Assembly: GCF_000002595.2 (NCBI RefSeq)
Contig: NC_057004.1
Coordinates: 913,247-977,246, forward strand
Length of the DNA stretch: 64,000 bases
Direction: 5' to 3'
From: Chlamydomonas reinhardtii
Lineage: Eukaryota > Chlorophyta > Chlorophyceae > Chlamydomonadales > Chlamydomonadaceae
A program made the translations under genes and the position numbers. Under the pieces are notes generated by a model, which saw only the letters and a list, made by a program, of their open reading frames with translations, ran no database searches and had not been told where the DNA came from. Below, piece after piece: positions 12,179-23,580 of the stretch (positions are counted from its first letter, which is position 1; each line of letters begins with the position of its first letter).

Positions 12179-12438
12179 GATGGGAGCTGTGTTTTCAGAT
12201 AGCAGCCGAACCTTCAACTCACAGCGGAAGCAAGTTGGCTGATACAGTAAAACGATAGTGCTTTACTTTGAGGCTTTGAAAATGCGTTTGTATGATACTG
12301 TGTAAATTAGCTGCGCAGGTATGGCAAAGAAACTTCCATTTCACGAACCCCAATCGCAGGCAATGTTCGAAACACTGGATGTCAACTGACAATGTCTACA
12401 GTATATGAAAATATCGTACGTTTATACCCTGCGCAACG

Positions 12439-14007
12439 ATGCAATCGCTGCGGACGCCAGCACAACCCCGCAACGCCCAATGGTCGATTCCACAGCGACA
12501 GGGCCTTCCACTGGGCCTCTGGTCGCGTACACATGCTCGTGGTAGCACGCGTACATGCAGCACTGCCTCCGGCGCGGCACCAGTGCCCGACCAGCCACAG
12601 CCAACGCCCACGCCCTCTCCCTCTCCCACACCTTCAGCCTCCGCCAACCCGGCCGCGGCGAATGCGGGCGGCACCGTGGCAGCCGCCGCACCCAAGGGCA
12701 TTCTGGGACGCATCAAATACTTCTTCCTAGGCGACAAGCTTGACAAGGACAAGCTGGCACAGCTCGGCATGGGCGCGTTTGCGTCTTACGGTACGCGCGT
12801 TGGGCGAGCGCAATACCTGCTGTAAGCCTGTAACGGTTTGACGGGCAGTTGGAATCGCATGTGCCATGCTCTCTTGGCTGCCATATGCTAGCATAAAGCT
12901 ATTACCAAATATGGCGCGGGAATGCCTTCTTCCGGTTTGGAAAGGCCACCTGCCGTCCCAGTGGCCTGCGGTCGATGCAGCGCTGGAATCGAACCGTGTG
13001 CTCGAGTATTCGTCAGGCCGTCACCGTCAACATTGGCCCCACCCAGTGCAGGTTTTATCAGCAATGTGACGTACGGCATTTGCCTCGGTATCGCCTGGAT
13101 CTCGTTTGTGAAGGCTACCGGTCAGTCGCCACTATGGGCGGGCCAGTGGCCGGCCTTCCTGGCCTTCTACGCGGGGCTTTGGACGTTTCAGGTGCGTCGC
13201 GCGAGTGGCGGTAACACAATGCTGCTGGGGTTCGAGGGGTACAACTGGGGGGAGACAGCTGAGTCTAGGAGGGAAAATGTTTATACGGTATGCGTTATAT
13301 GCTGTGTTCCAACTCCGCCCCATTCCCCATGTGTCTGCAGAACTTCGTGCGGCCGCTGCGTTTCAGCCTGGCCATCGCACTGGCGCCAGTCTTCGAGCGG
13401 ATGATTCTGTGGATCTCTTCGAAGACAGGTGCGTGTGGTTTCGATTCTTTGGTAGCTAAGGCATGAGAACAAGCGGTCGTTGCGTCAGTAATGTTTCACG
13501 GAGGGCTATCGCCCGGCCCCACACGCGCAAACAGCCGGAGCGCCTGGCGCCCAGAGCGAACCCGAGAGTTGCGGCGGGGTTTGGTTGTAAATCGTTGGTC
13601 GCTGGGCCCTGAGGAATCCAAATGTCCGTAATTGTTTAAGTGTCCTCGTGGCTCTCCATACCGCTTTCCACTACACGTCTCCCTGCCGCGCCCTGCTCTT
13701 CCTCAGGCCTGGAGAAGAAGTGGGCGTTTGGGCTGTACCTGTTCTGCTTCGCCATCACCACATGCGTGGTGCTTTTTGGCAGGTGAGGCAGGGTAGCTGG
13801 CGCGCGTACGGCAGCACCAGTGGGCATGTGGGGCCTTGCGAGTTAGCGTGAAACGGATGGACAAGTCGCAGAGCGCCAAGTATCGCTGGTTGCTGCAGCC
13901 AGCATAGGCGGTGCAGACTCGTCGACGCTTCACCAAGCACTCATTTCTTCTTTATCCACAGCCTGTACCTCCTTGGCGGCTTCCCACCTGCGCCGGCCGC
14001 GGCATAA
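12439..14007 (+). CDS. Conserved plastid-type membrane protein of unknown function
   Basis: Five exons: 12439-12790, 13052-13191, 13341-13428, 13707-13782, 13962-14007, totalling 702 nt (233 aa), all in frame. The first 85 or so residues are rich in Arg, Ser, Thr, Pro and Ala with no acidic stretch, as in a chloroplast transit peptide, followed by a Pro/Ser/Thr linker. The mature part starts near KGILGRIKYFFLGDKLDKD. It has hydrophobic segments around FISNVTYGICLGIAWISFV, WPAFLAFYAGLWTF and WAFGLYLFCFAITTCVVLFG, with a conserved-looking NFVRPLRFSLAIALAP between the last two. I expect three or four membrane spans in a plastid membrane. The layout resembles plant/cyanobacterial proteins of unknown function and, more loosely, FAM210/DUF1279 proteins, but I could not fix the family. 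Confidence 0.75.
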
Positions 14008-15595
14008 GCGCTTCAAGCGCGCTCTGCGGTAAGGTGTGTCAAATGGCGGGATATGGAAGAACCGTGGCGCAGGGGAGCGCGGCAGTGCACCAGGTTTGTG
14101 CACCTAGTCTTGTTGCATGATTTGGGGGGGGGATGCATATAGTTTTCTTTGACTTAGTGCAGCACGGCGGTGCCCAAGCCCTGCAGTGAGGTCAGGAAGT
14201 TCTTGCGGAGGGGAAGAGCAATGTCAGGGGCTGCCCCTGAGTTCTGTGGGCTGATTTGAAGATGTGTTGACGATGACGCATTGCGTGTTTAGGCAGTGAG
14301 GCTTTGGCGAGACGCGGCGTTGATTGAGTGTTGGACATGTGTGCCCAAGTCTTGTGGCTGGACATGCCTAGGAAATGATTTAGGTGGGTCGGGTGTACCC
14401 ATGTGGTGCACCCATGCACCAAGTATCTGTATGTACCGTAGTGCAGCAGAATGCGAGGGCGTTCACGAGTAGAAGTGAGTTGCTGGCGTTGTCGTCGACG
14501 GAGTTACTGAACGTGGGCGTACAGCGGGTGGGATGAGAGCATGAGTGCGTGCTGCGGCAGCAGCGTACTATATGTGGCGGCCATCGGTATCGCTAAAGAC
14601 CCGGCCCGAGGCAGAGCGAGTTGGGCTGTTGGCTGTGTGCGGGCTGAAATGCTGTTGCGCGCTCCTCGTTCTCGGCCAGGCCACAGACAACACACAATGC
14701 CACGCGGGAGTGCTAGGAGATTCAGGACAGCGCGCACCTGCCGGGCACACCGGCGTCCACCGTGAGTCGCTGCAAGAAAGGTTCTCAGTAACGCGACAGA
14801 GTGCGAAACAAGGCCGGGCGACACAACAGGGGGCAGCAGGGCGCAGGGAGCGGCGATAAGCAGAGCAATGGGGCGCGAAGGCGCGCAGGCCCATCCGGAG
14901 GTGTGGGTGTGGGAACGCAGTGGTGGTGTGCAGTCAAAACAGCACGCCGGAGGCGAGGAGGCGCAGCTGAAGCGGGTGCTGCGAGCTGCTGCTCTTGCTT
15001 GTACTAGCAAGTCAACGGTGCTGCGAGCTGCACCCGGCCTGGCGCCCAGTGAGTAGTACGGTAATGGTGCGACGGCGAAGCGCCGGGCTCACAGGGAGCT
15101 CCCCGGATGGCTGCTAGCTGTTAGCTTCGACGTAATGGCCATGCTTCAGGCATGTCCGGGCCCCTGTTGACGGAACACAGGGTCTAACTTGGGTTTTACA
15201 CCAGCATTAGTCCCTTACACACGCGGAGGGGGCCTTAGTTGATATCCGTGCATTTGCTCGCCCTTGTCATGGCACGTAATCGGTCACCTAAACACTCCTA
15301 TCTGTGGCGGCTGTATGCACCACCATCATCCCAACCGCCACCGCAGCCCATCACCCCTAACTAGTCCGACATGTCAATCAAGTCAAACCTGTGGGTGGGT
15401 GCAGGCGAATCACTAAATGGCCTTGTACAAATGGGATGTTGCCCCTGAAGCGTTTCCTACTCTACAAAATGGAGCGGCGCGCGCTGGGCCCCTCATTCAC
15501 ATTCGCTCCCGCCATACACCCATCGGAGTAAATGTCAATTCTAACGATCTATCACCTAGTCGAGATTGCCACCTGTTGTCCATGCGCACACACCA
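14008..15595. other. Convergent intergenic region
   Basis: This region separates the 3' ends of the plastid-type gene (plus strand) and the GLG1-like gene (minus strand). No third gene is supported; the open frames here have neither family motifs nor splice logic. Two minus-strand TGTAA signals near 15.2 kb fit the GLG1-like 3' end. Confidence 0.5.
15196..15218 (-). terminator. Candidate poly(A) signals of the GLG1-like gene
   Basis: TTACA occurs on the plus strand at 15196-15200 and 15214-15218, which is TGTAA on the minus strand. TGTAA is the usual poly(A) signal in Chlamydomonas. They lie about 380-400 nt past the stop codon at 15596. Confidence 0.45.
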
Positions 15596-18500
15596 TTATG
15601 CGTCGCCCGACTTGATGTGCAGTGTGTGGGGCTTCTCTGTACCCACTAGGCGCTTGTACAGCATCACAGCGCCACCGACAAACACGACAATTAGCGAGAT
15701 GATGCACGCCAGTGCAACCCAGCCGGTCACTGTGACGGTGCTGCTGTCAGCGTCCACCAGGACGGACTCGAGACCAGCGGCCTGCTGCACCTCCGCGATC
15801 TTCTGGATAAGGGCCGAGGTGGAGTCGGGGTGGTCGAAGTACACACGCGCGTCCTTGGGAGCTGCGGCCAGCACCAGCGCGCGGCACTTGGTATCCAGGC
15901 GCTTGCCCTCCACCAGCGACTTGGACAGGCAGCGGCCCACAGCGCCAATTGTGAAGATGGCACCGGCGCGGCTGCGCACGCCCTGCATATTGGAAATGGT
16001 GGATTGGAAACAAAATGTTAGAAAGGGATACGTGCATGTTGACGACTGGTAGCGGTGAGAGTTTCAGGTGCCATTTGCTCGTAACTAACAGACATCCCAG
16101 TTTACGGAAGGGGGCCTGGCGGGCGACACGCACCCGGGGGCACTGCGCCTCCACATCGTCGTCGCAGGCGGTGGTCAGAGCTGCGCCGGGCTTGTAGTCC
16201 CACAGGGCCAGGCGCACGGCGCGGGACATCTCCGACGAGCACTGCTCCGCCAAGCTCTTGAAGTTGTCGACCAGGCACTTCAGCACGGTAGCGTTGCCGC
16301 GTAACTTGCTCTTGGCCTCCTTGCAGTACGTTTCCACGTCGCCCTCGCAGTTGGAGAAGACGCCGATGTCATAGCGGTAGTCGCTCTTCATCATGTCCTC
16401 GCGCTTCTGCAGCTCCTCCTTGCACTCCTCGCCAAAATTGGGCTGCGCCATGTTCTCCATCAGGCACTTGATGACGCGGGCCTTGCCGGGCTTGGTGTCC
16501 TGCAGGACGAAAGGCCAGGCGGGCAGGGTGATGCAGGCATGTTGGTTTCAGTCTGGCAACCCGCCAGTACGCCACCGAGCTGCAGCTAGCAACTTGGGCT
16601 ATGTGACCGTGGGCTGTCTAAGCACGGGAACCGTTTGCCTTGGAATTCAGCGCGCTTTGGCCTTCCACCAGCCACCAACCTGCCCCAGCTACCGCACGCG
16701 TGTGCCCACCTTACAGTACACGGCCTTCTCCTCAGAGCACAGCTTGTTCAGCTTAGGGCGCAGACGAATGTCGCGATACTCCAGAGCGGCCAGCTTCATC
16801 TCCTCGTTGCGGCACTGCTCCGTCAGCTTGTCGCGGTTGTAGCGCAGGCACTGGTGCACGCGGCCCTCACCTGTACAGCAGCCACAACCACTCGGTCATG
16901 TGTCCGGTTTAAGACTAACCAATCGTTTTGAAGCATTTATGGCGCAGTGAATGAAGCGCCTCAACCAACGGTCCATGAAACCCGCCCCCTCCCGCCCATC
17001 GCGACCCGCAATGCCCTGCCCTCCGCCTCACCCGGCTCCACATCCTTGCAGTACATCTCCACGTCGCCGCGGCAGGCCTCCGCCAGGATCACGTCGTTGC
17101 GGAAGTCCGTCACCTCCATCAGCTCATAGTAGAACACCTCGTCCTGGCACGCCTGGCTGGTAATGTTATCCTGCTTGTCCTGCAGGCACTGCAGAACCAG
17201 GCCGCCGCAGGTGATGCCGGGCTGGCTGCTGCACATATTGGGGCACAGCTTGGAGATGTCCGCCTCGCAGGCATGGTTCAGGCGCCAGTTCAGGCGGTAG
17301 TCCTGCGCCATGCGGTTCATGTCCTTCATGACCTCGTCCTTGCACTCCTTCGACATGTCCGTGTTGTCAATGTGGTCCTCCAGACAGCTGCGGGGTGAAG
17401 CGGGAGCGGGAAACATTGAGGTCAGTGAGCATGACAGCGCTCCCCGACAGGTCGCGAGCCCCCCTTGCACCTGCCCCACGCAAGCATGCCCACCGGCCAT
17501 GACGGCGGGCGTGCTCACCGGACGATGCGAGCGTGACCGTGGGGGATGTCCTTGCAGAACGAGCTGATCTCCCAAGCGCAGGCACGCTTCATGGGGAACT
17601 TGAAGTCAATGTCCTCCGCCATCTTCACCTCGTGGTCGAACAGGGCAGCCGCGCACTTCTGGTCCAGGTTGTTGCGGTTGTCCTGCAGACAGCGGATGAC
17701 ACGAGCAGAGCCCTGCGGAGGCACAAAGGAAAAGCTGGTCAAGCGACGCAACAGCGCTAAGCATGGCGAGTGTACCGCAACAACCCATGGCGGAAACCTT
17801 GATGCCCGTCCATTTTCCCGTACTCCTGACAGCTTTCCAGCACGCTCCAGGAAGCATGCCGCCCTCATTGCACGCAACACTCACGGGCGTCACATCGCTG
17901 CAGAAGCGGTTGCGGTCCTCCATGCACGAGCTAGCCAGGACCTCATCAAAGCGAATATCGCGAGCAGCGCGCGTCAGGCGGCGGTGGATCTCCGCCTTGC
18001 ACTTATCGCGCTTCAGCTCCTCACGGTACTGCTGCAGGCAGTTCAGTGCCGTCTTTTTGACCTTGTCGTCCTGCACGCAGTGAGGGCAATATGGAAAACA
18101 GGTCAGACGGTTTACTGGGCCACCAACACAGTTTGCTCGCATCCGTCTCAGAATGAGTGCGGTTGCAGACCCCCGGAAACCGGCATAAACCCAACGGCTT
18201 CCAGCTCTGCAACGGCCAACCGCCCTGCCAATCGCCCCTCCGCCGCTGCCCGCACCTCGTCCATGTCCTTCAGGCTGGTTCCGCAAGTTTCCTTCAGGTC
18301 ATCCTCGCAAGCCTCCCGCAGAGCAGTGTCCAGGCGGAAATCGCTCACGCGCTTAGCGATCACGTTTTCCAGCTCAGTCTTGCACTCAGCCGAGAAACCC
18401 GACTCGTCGATGTTGTCCTCCAGGCACTCCTGGACACGCATGTGTCCCGGCTCCACGTCAGGGCAGAACTTCTGCTGGTCAACCAGGCACTTGTTGAACA

Positions 18501-19909
18501 GGCGGGTGCTGAGGCGAATGTCGTCACCAGTCTCCTTCTCGTTGCGGAACATCTGGTTCTGGCACTCCCACGAGACCTGCAGGCGCTTCTCCGCCTGTGC
18601 AACAAGTAGAACCATAGAGGCGAGGGGTTTGGAATCACGCGCAAAAAGCAAGCTGCGCGGCGCTGTCAACCCAACCTGCGGCCCCCGCCCCGACGCTTGC
18701 TTGCACCGGCACGAGTTGCATGCCCACCATATTCCTGGACAAGCATTCCAATCCATGTTAAGTCAATCCACTCATTGGCTGGGCCTTGCACCCTCAGCCC
18801 TGGTGCGCATGACAGCAGGACCAGCAGGTGTGCCGGGACGTGTGTGCGGCACCTCCCACGACACCACCCGCCGAGCCCCAACCCCTTGCCCTCAAACCCA
18901 CCAGGCAGTCAATTTCCTCGCCGCTGTCCGCGTCCTTGCATAGGTTGCTGACATCGTCCTTGCAGGCAGTGTACAGCTTGTAGTCCAGGCGGTAGTCCTC
19001 AGCGACCTGCGCGTACGCAAGGCGCAACCTCAGCTATGGGATTGAAGGACAACACCCCCGCCCACAATGAATACTGCCCTACCTCCTGCTGGGTGCGGAA
19101 GACCTCAGCACTGCACTGCGCCGACAGCTTAGGCTTGTTGTCCCTGCTCAAAAAAGAATGCAACACCAATGGTCAGGGCAGGGCTTGCTGGAAGTCCCGA
19201 GCTCCCCGCCCAACTTGCTTCAAATCTTACTTGAGGCATCCCAGCACGGCGCCAGGCGAGGACGTGTCGCTGACCGACTTGCACACCTTGGCGACATCGT
19301 CCTTGCAAGCCTTGGCTGCACGCGTGTAAGGCGCCCGGTCACTGTCAGTGCCTTGCTGAAACGAATAGTAACCCGGAGAGGTCATTCAGACCGCAAAACG
19401 CACCCAGGGGAACGTCCTTGTTGATCATTTTGGACCTGTCCATCTTGAAGGCAGCCAGGGCGTTCACGCACTTGGCAGAAACCTTGCGGCCTGCAGCCAT
19501 TTTGAGTCATCAGTGCGAGACCGGAAACAGCTGCATCGTCTGCGACGACGCACCAACAGTGTTGCCCTGCCGCTGCGCGCGGACTTTCTTCGTGAGGCAG
19601 GCTGCCAGGCGACCGTCGCCGCTGTTTACATCCTTGCAGAGCGCCTTTGCATCTCCAGCGCAGTCGCCTGCGAAAGAAGGCCACGCTGTATTAGCCACCG
19701 AAGCGATCGCCCGTTGCGCTCTCCAAAAATGCCCCACCAGTCGCCGAGACATCGCCAATTCCACCATAAAGGTCCGCTTGACCAGCAGAAGGAATAATGT
19801 TTGAGCTTTTGGGAGCGGGGGCAGCCTTGGTGGGAGCAGGAGCGTCGGAAGCAGCGTTTGCTAGCAAGACTAGGGTGCCCAACACCAGGGCCAGAATAGT
19901 TGCCCTCAT
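15596..19909 (-). CDS. GLG1-like cysteine-rich Golgi membrane protein
   Basis: Thirteen exons on the minus strand: 19699-19909, 19554-19667, 19404-19490, 19231-19315, 19083-19143, 18902-19006, 18256-18594, 17885-18070, 17519-17712, 17032-17387, 16710-16870, 16134-16499, 15596-15982. They give 2652 nt (883 aa), in frame throughout. Residues 1-20 are a signal peptide (MRATILALVLGTLVLLANA). About a dozen repeats of roughly 50-60 residues follow with the cysteine-rich GLG1 pattern: a CLxxN/D element, then YRL/FR, an AC.xD/E.xxxC element, then C at the exon ends. A single membrane helix lies near 843-867 (WVALACIISLIVVFVGGAV), with a 16-residue cytosolic tail. Known relatives (GLG1/ESL-1/CFR) are type I Golgi proteins that bind growth factors or selectins; a role in secretory traffic is inferred. 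Many exon edges coincide with repeat edges. Confidence 0.92.
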
Positions 19910-20578
19910 GGTGGGGCTTTTAGTTCTAAAATCCTATGCTCTAAATAACTACAGCACGCTGCGGGAGCGTGACACCTCAAGCACGGGAATGGAGCTCGAG
20001 TACCCCCGCGCCCATTGTCCTCGGTTCAGCAGTTCCGCGCTCCGACACAGTTCTGCCGCGCACTTGGCGGGAGGTGGTTTTCGATATGTAGAGAAAGCAA
20101 TGGATACCCCTAACTCGGTTGGCAGTAGCCTTCCCCACACACTTCCCGCCTAGCGCTGCGACAGGCGGACTGCTCGAGCGCCCTTGATGCCGAACGGTTT
20201 ATGTCCTAGTACATTTTGTGCAAGCTGCTTACCTGCCGGGCAAGGTTTCCAGCTTCTGGGCGCTCCAGGAAAGCTTGAACCATCGAGCTTTGTCTTCCTC
20301 GGCAACAGCTGCTTTAGGTGGTTTGACACGTGTGGACGATGCTATGAACGCTGGCGGTATTACGGATAGGCCCCCCTGCAGGAGAACACACCCCACTCGT
20401 CCAACGGCCAACCGTAGGAGCGCCAGCATTTGTCTGATCGAAGAGGCAATCACAAGGCCATGCTATCGCTGCAATTGATGTCGCCCACGAGCTTGTTACG
20501 AAAAGAGACAACGTCTGGGGTGACCATCAAGGGGGGTCCTTGCGCTTCGAGGTTCTGCCTATACTCTAGCTATGTATC
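19910..20578. promoter_or_regulatory. Divergent promoter region of the GLG1-like and SprT-like genes
   Basis: The 669 bp between the two divergent start codons must hold both 5' UTRs and promoters. A weak TATA-like AT-rich stretch (about 19932-19950) lies just upstream of the GLG1-like start. No other motif is clear, so shared regulation is only possible, not shown. Confidence 0.4.
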
Positions 20579-22159
20579 ATGGACAGCAATAAGCGTCGTC
20601 ATGTCGGCCATCGACGTGACAACACAGTGCTTCCTCTTGCAGCAGGCGTCGCTGTGGTTGCCGCTTCCTGTTTGACCTTGTTTGTAAAGGCATTATTGAA
20701 GCGTAATAGTAAACCGACGCAAAAGCAGGGCAAGGGGCGAGAGGGCGGCTCCGCGCCCAAGAGTCCGGGAGCAGGCGCCTACGTTCGGGTGAGTGCGCTG
20801 GCGCGATGCGCCGTTGCTCTGGCATGATGAGCTATTGCGGTAATTGGCGTGGCTTGCAGGGTATGCGCGAGCGCGAGTATGTGCGCCTCATCCCCGATGT
20901 GGAGATGCTGTCGCTCCAGTCGTTGCTGCGCCGCATCCAAAAGGCTCGTGGATGGCAGTTCAGAGATGACGCCGCACGCGACCAGGCCTGGGCTCGCGTG
21001 TTGGCAACCGCGCAGTCGGCTGCGGGCGGAGCCTGGCCGCTGGACTTCACGCCCAATGACGTGACGCCTGAGCAGCTGCAGGCGCTGTGCGACGCCGTGG
21101 AGGCTGAGTTCCTAGGGGGCCTCCTGGCAGAGCAGGTACGAAGCTGTTGGTTATATGCTGTACAGTCTCGTTGGGTGGTTGTGGAAAGGGTGGTCGCAGG
21201 GAGTGGGCGCGGGAAGGAGCGTGGGCGGCAGGGTTTGTCAGGGAGGCGCGGGGAAGTGGCAATGACAGTTGAACCTGCGCTTCCACATGAATGGGTGGCC
21301 AGGGGTGGAGGAGGGAATGGGCGGCGTAACAACGCAAATAACACCCGTACACCTCTACCTGCCGCTCCCCTCCCCTCCCCCCCCCCCCCCATACACACCA
21401 TCCCATGGATGGCTACCCCCCCCCCCCACACACACACGTGCACACACACGCTCCCCTTGTGCTTTCCTAGCACACATACTCTCTCGCTCACGCACACATG
21501 CAAAGCGCCGACCCTTTCCCCTTGTGCCTTTCTACCACAGGTACGGCGGGCGGGCCGGCCACGCATCCGTGTGGTCCTGGGCGTGGACCCTCGGGACCCC
21601 TACTCCTGGCTGTCGGGCCTGCACGAGGACAACACCATCTTCGTCAACTCCAACCGCTGGCGGGAGGAGGTCAGCCAGGACAACCCGCTGGTGTTTGAGG
21701 GCGCGCTGTGCCGCAGCAAGCTCGAGGCGCTCGCGCACACACTGGGGCACGAGCTGGTGCGTGGGGGCCGTGGCGCTGGGCCGCGGGTTAGGGTGATGGT
21801 TCGGGGACTTGGTAAGCTGGGGGAAGGGAGGCACTGGATGGGCGTGGAGGGATTTGGAAGATAGTGAAAGGCTGTCCTCTCACCACCCCACCTGCGCGCT
21901 TCGACTGCTACCAGTATCACGCTACGGCTGAGTTCTCCCCTCCTGGCTGACGTGCTACTGCACTCGCCTGCTCGCCCGCTGTGCACGCACACGCACTCAC
22001 CCGCAGACGCACGCGGTGGTTCTAAACTTCTTCCCTGCTATGGACGCCTCGTCGCCCGCCTACACGCCCGACGATAAGCACGGCCCCGTATTCATGTGGC
22101 TCAATCGCCGCCTTTTCGGGCACGTGGGGCACGCCAGCAAACGGCTGTTCAACACCTGA
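20579..22159 (+). CDS. Membrane-anchored SprT-like zinc metallopeptidase
   Basis: Four exons: 20579-20788, 20860-21135, 21541-21756, 22007-22159, totalling 855 nt (284 aa) in frame. A hydrophobic segment near residues 18-42 (LPLAAGVAVVAASCLTLFV) follows a basic start and precedes a basic/Gly-rich linker, suggesting an N-terminal membrane anchor. The middle region (YVRLIPDVEMLSLQSLL onward) is helical. The active site is split by the last intron: GHEL|THAVV supplies HELTH (His232, Glu233, His236), and a third zinc ligand is likely His259 in DDKHGPVF. This HExxH plus HG..F spacing is the SprT-like/gluzincin pattern. SprT/Spartan proteins cleave DNA-crosslinked proteins; a membrane-anchored form is unusual, so the substrate is unknown. 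A WLM-type peptidase is the main alternative. Confidence 0.8.
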
Positions 22160-23231
22160 GCCTTGCACCACAACAGAGCAGGCGGCCTTTGGACGTCTTG
22201 AATGCCAGTCCATGGGAAACGGCTGGAGCGGTGCGCGGTGGCGGCATGCCGCCATGGGGCTTAATGGCTCCCCACAAAGCCGGGCGCGCGGCGGGATGCG
22301 CTGCGGCCACACGGCTCTTCGATTGTGTGGTGATTGATGGCAAGCGGTGATGGCGGCGGCGGTGGCCTGTGCGGCTGACCGCTGGGGGCACTGGCTACGG
22401 CGGATGCATGCAGCAGGTGCAGCGGAGGCCCATGCGGGCCGCGCACACCAAAGGTGTGCTCGGGGAGAGCGGACGACCCTCACCTTGCCAGCGTGGGCTG
22501 CGCAATTGTCTTGATGAATCTGCACAAATGCACATGGGGCCCACGTCATGGAGCCGAGCCTGCGCCACGGTTCCTTCATGTGCACGTGCGGCTGGTGACT
22601 TGTGCGTCTTGTGCTCACGGGTCCGCAGGCAAGGACACCTGCGCCAAATCCGTGTGCAGCTGGCGCGAGCGTTACTGACTTCCGTTACTCGCCGACTGGA
22701 TGCTGGCTGGCGGTCGGCACTAAGAGCACGACCGTCTGCAGCGTCTGTGTCTTCGGGGATGTTCTGGCTGTAGACTGCGTTGCAACTGGAAGGATCTGAC
22801 GTTGCGGCTGGATTCAAGAAGATGTGGGCTCGGGTTTGGTCCAGACTCCGGTAGTCGCTGGAACGTGGGGGCGTGGGGCGCGATCGCGCGCGCCCGAGGT
22901 AGCACCCTTGAGCGCGGGAATCAAATGCGTGTAAGCGTGCTGACATGCGCTGGCAAACACAAGGGCACAGCGGGTCTGACACCCTGTCTGACATATCTAC
23001 GCGACGTTACAACCTGTAATGTCAGCGCATGTGGAGACCTCCAGGCTGACTGTGCGCTGTCAGGGTCAGGCAGCTGGCAGCAAACGTGCCCAGCGCAACG
23101 TGTAGCCTTGACTATAGCTGTGACAGGAATGCAGCGGTGGCCCCGCTTGTGCGGCATGCTTGTATTGGGTGCAGGTCGGTACATCGCACGTCGTTGTGGC
23201 CCCCTTCCCTCCCACCCTCCCGACCATGCAG
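22160..23231. other. Intergenic DNA after the SprT-like gene
   Basis: The 3' UTR of the SprT-like gene is expected here. A TGTAA lies near 23015, but at more than 850 nt past the stop it may not belong to that gene. I see no gene with family support. The segment may include unrecognised upstream parts of the Fanzor relic that begins at 23232. Confidence 0.35.
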
Positions 23232-23580
23232 ACCTGCTACAACTGCGGGTGTTAGGAGATGGCCATCAAGCGGCTTGGGGGGCTGAAGGAGGGGCAGCGG
23301 CCCTGGTCGGTCAAAGTCTGCAACGACTGCTTGACGACCTGGGTGAGGACCGTGCATGTGCGGGGACGGCTGGGCACTGGGAACGGATTGATTGACAGGT
23401 TGACGGTTGGGACAGCTCATGTGCGCTCTCTTCTTCCTCCCCGTTCCCCATCCCCAGAACCGCGACGTCTCCGCCGCCAACGTGATCCGTGTGCTCCTCA
23501 TGCTGAAGCTGATGGGCTTCGAGCGGCCGACCAAGCTGCAGCGGCCGCCATGGCCGCCGGCGGCGGCGGGGCCGGGCTGA
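23232..23580 (+). pseudogene. Divergent Fanzor (TnpB-family) C-terminal fragment
   Basis: The translation gives TCYNCGC, then an in-frame stop, then a frame with VCNDCLTTW ending at a donor (23342). An acceptor at 23457 leads into NRDVSAANVIRVLLMLKL and a stop at 23578-23580. The paired CxxC elements followed by the NRDxxAAxxI motif are the zinc ribbon and RuvC-III site of TnpB/Fanzor nucleases. The W|NRD intron position matches the intron in the Fanzor copies at 45-57 kb, but the sequence is much more divergent, so this is another, older lineage. No RuvC-I, RuvC-II or N-terminal part was seen. Confidence 0.65.

Noticed and set aside
14504-15010. 168-codon minus-strand frame in the intergenic region
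   Set aside because: Compositionally biased, no motif, no splice support; lies between two convergent 3' ends.
17546-18943. 465-codon plus-strand frame
   Set aside because: It is antisense to the GLG1-like exons; the cysteine-rich pattern, signal peptide and in-frame splicing are all on the minus strand.
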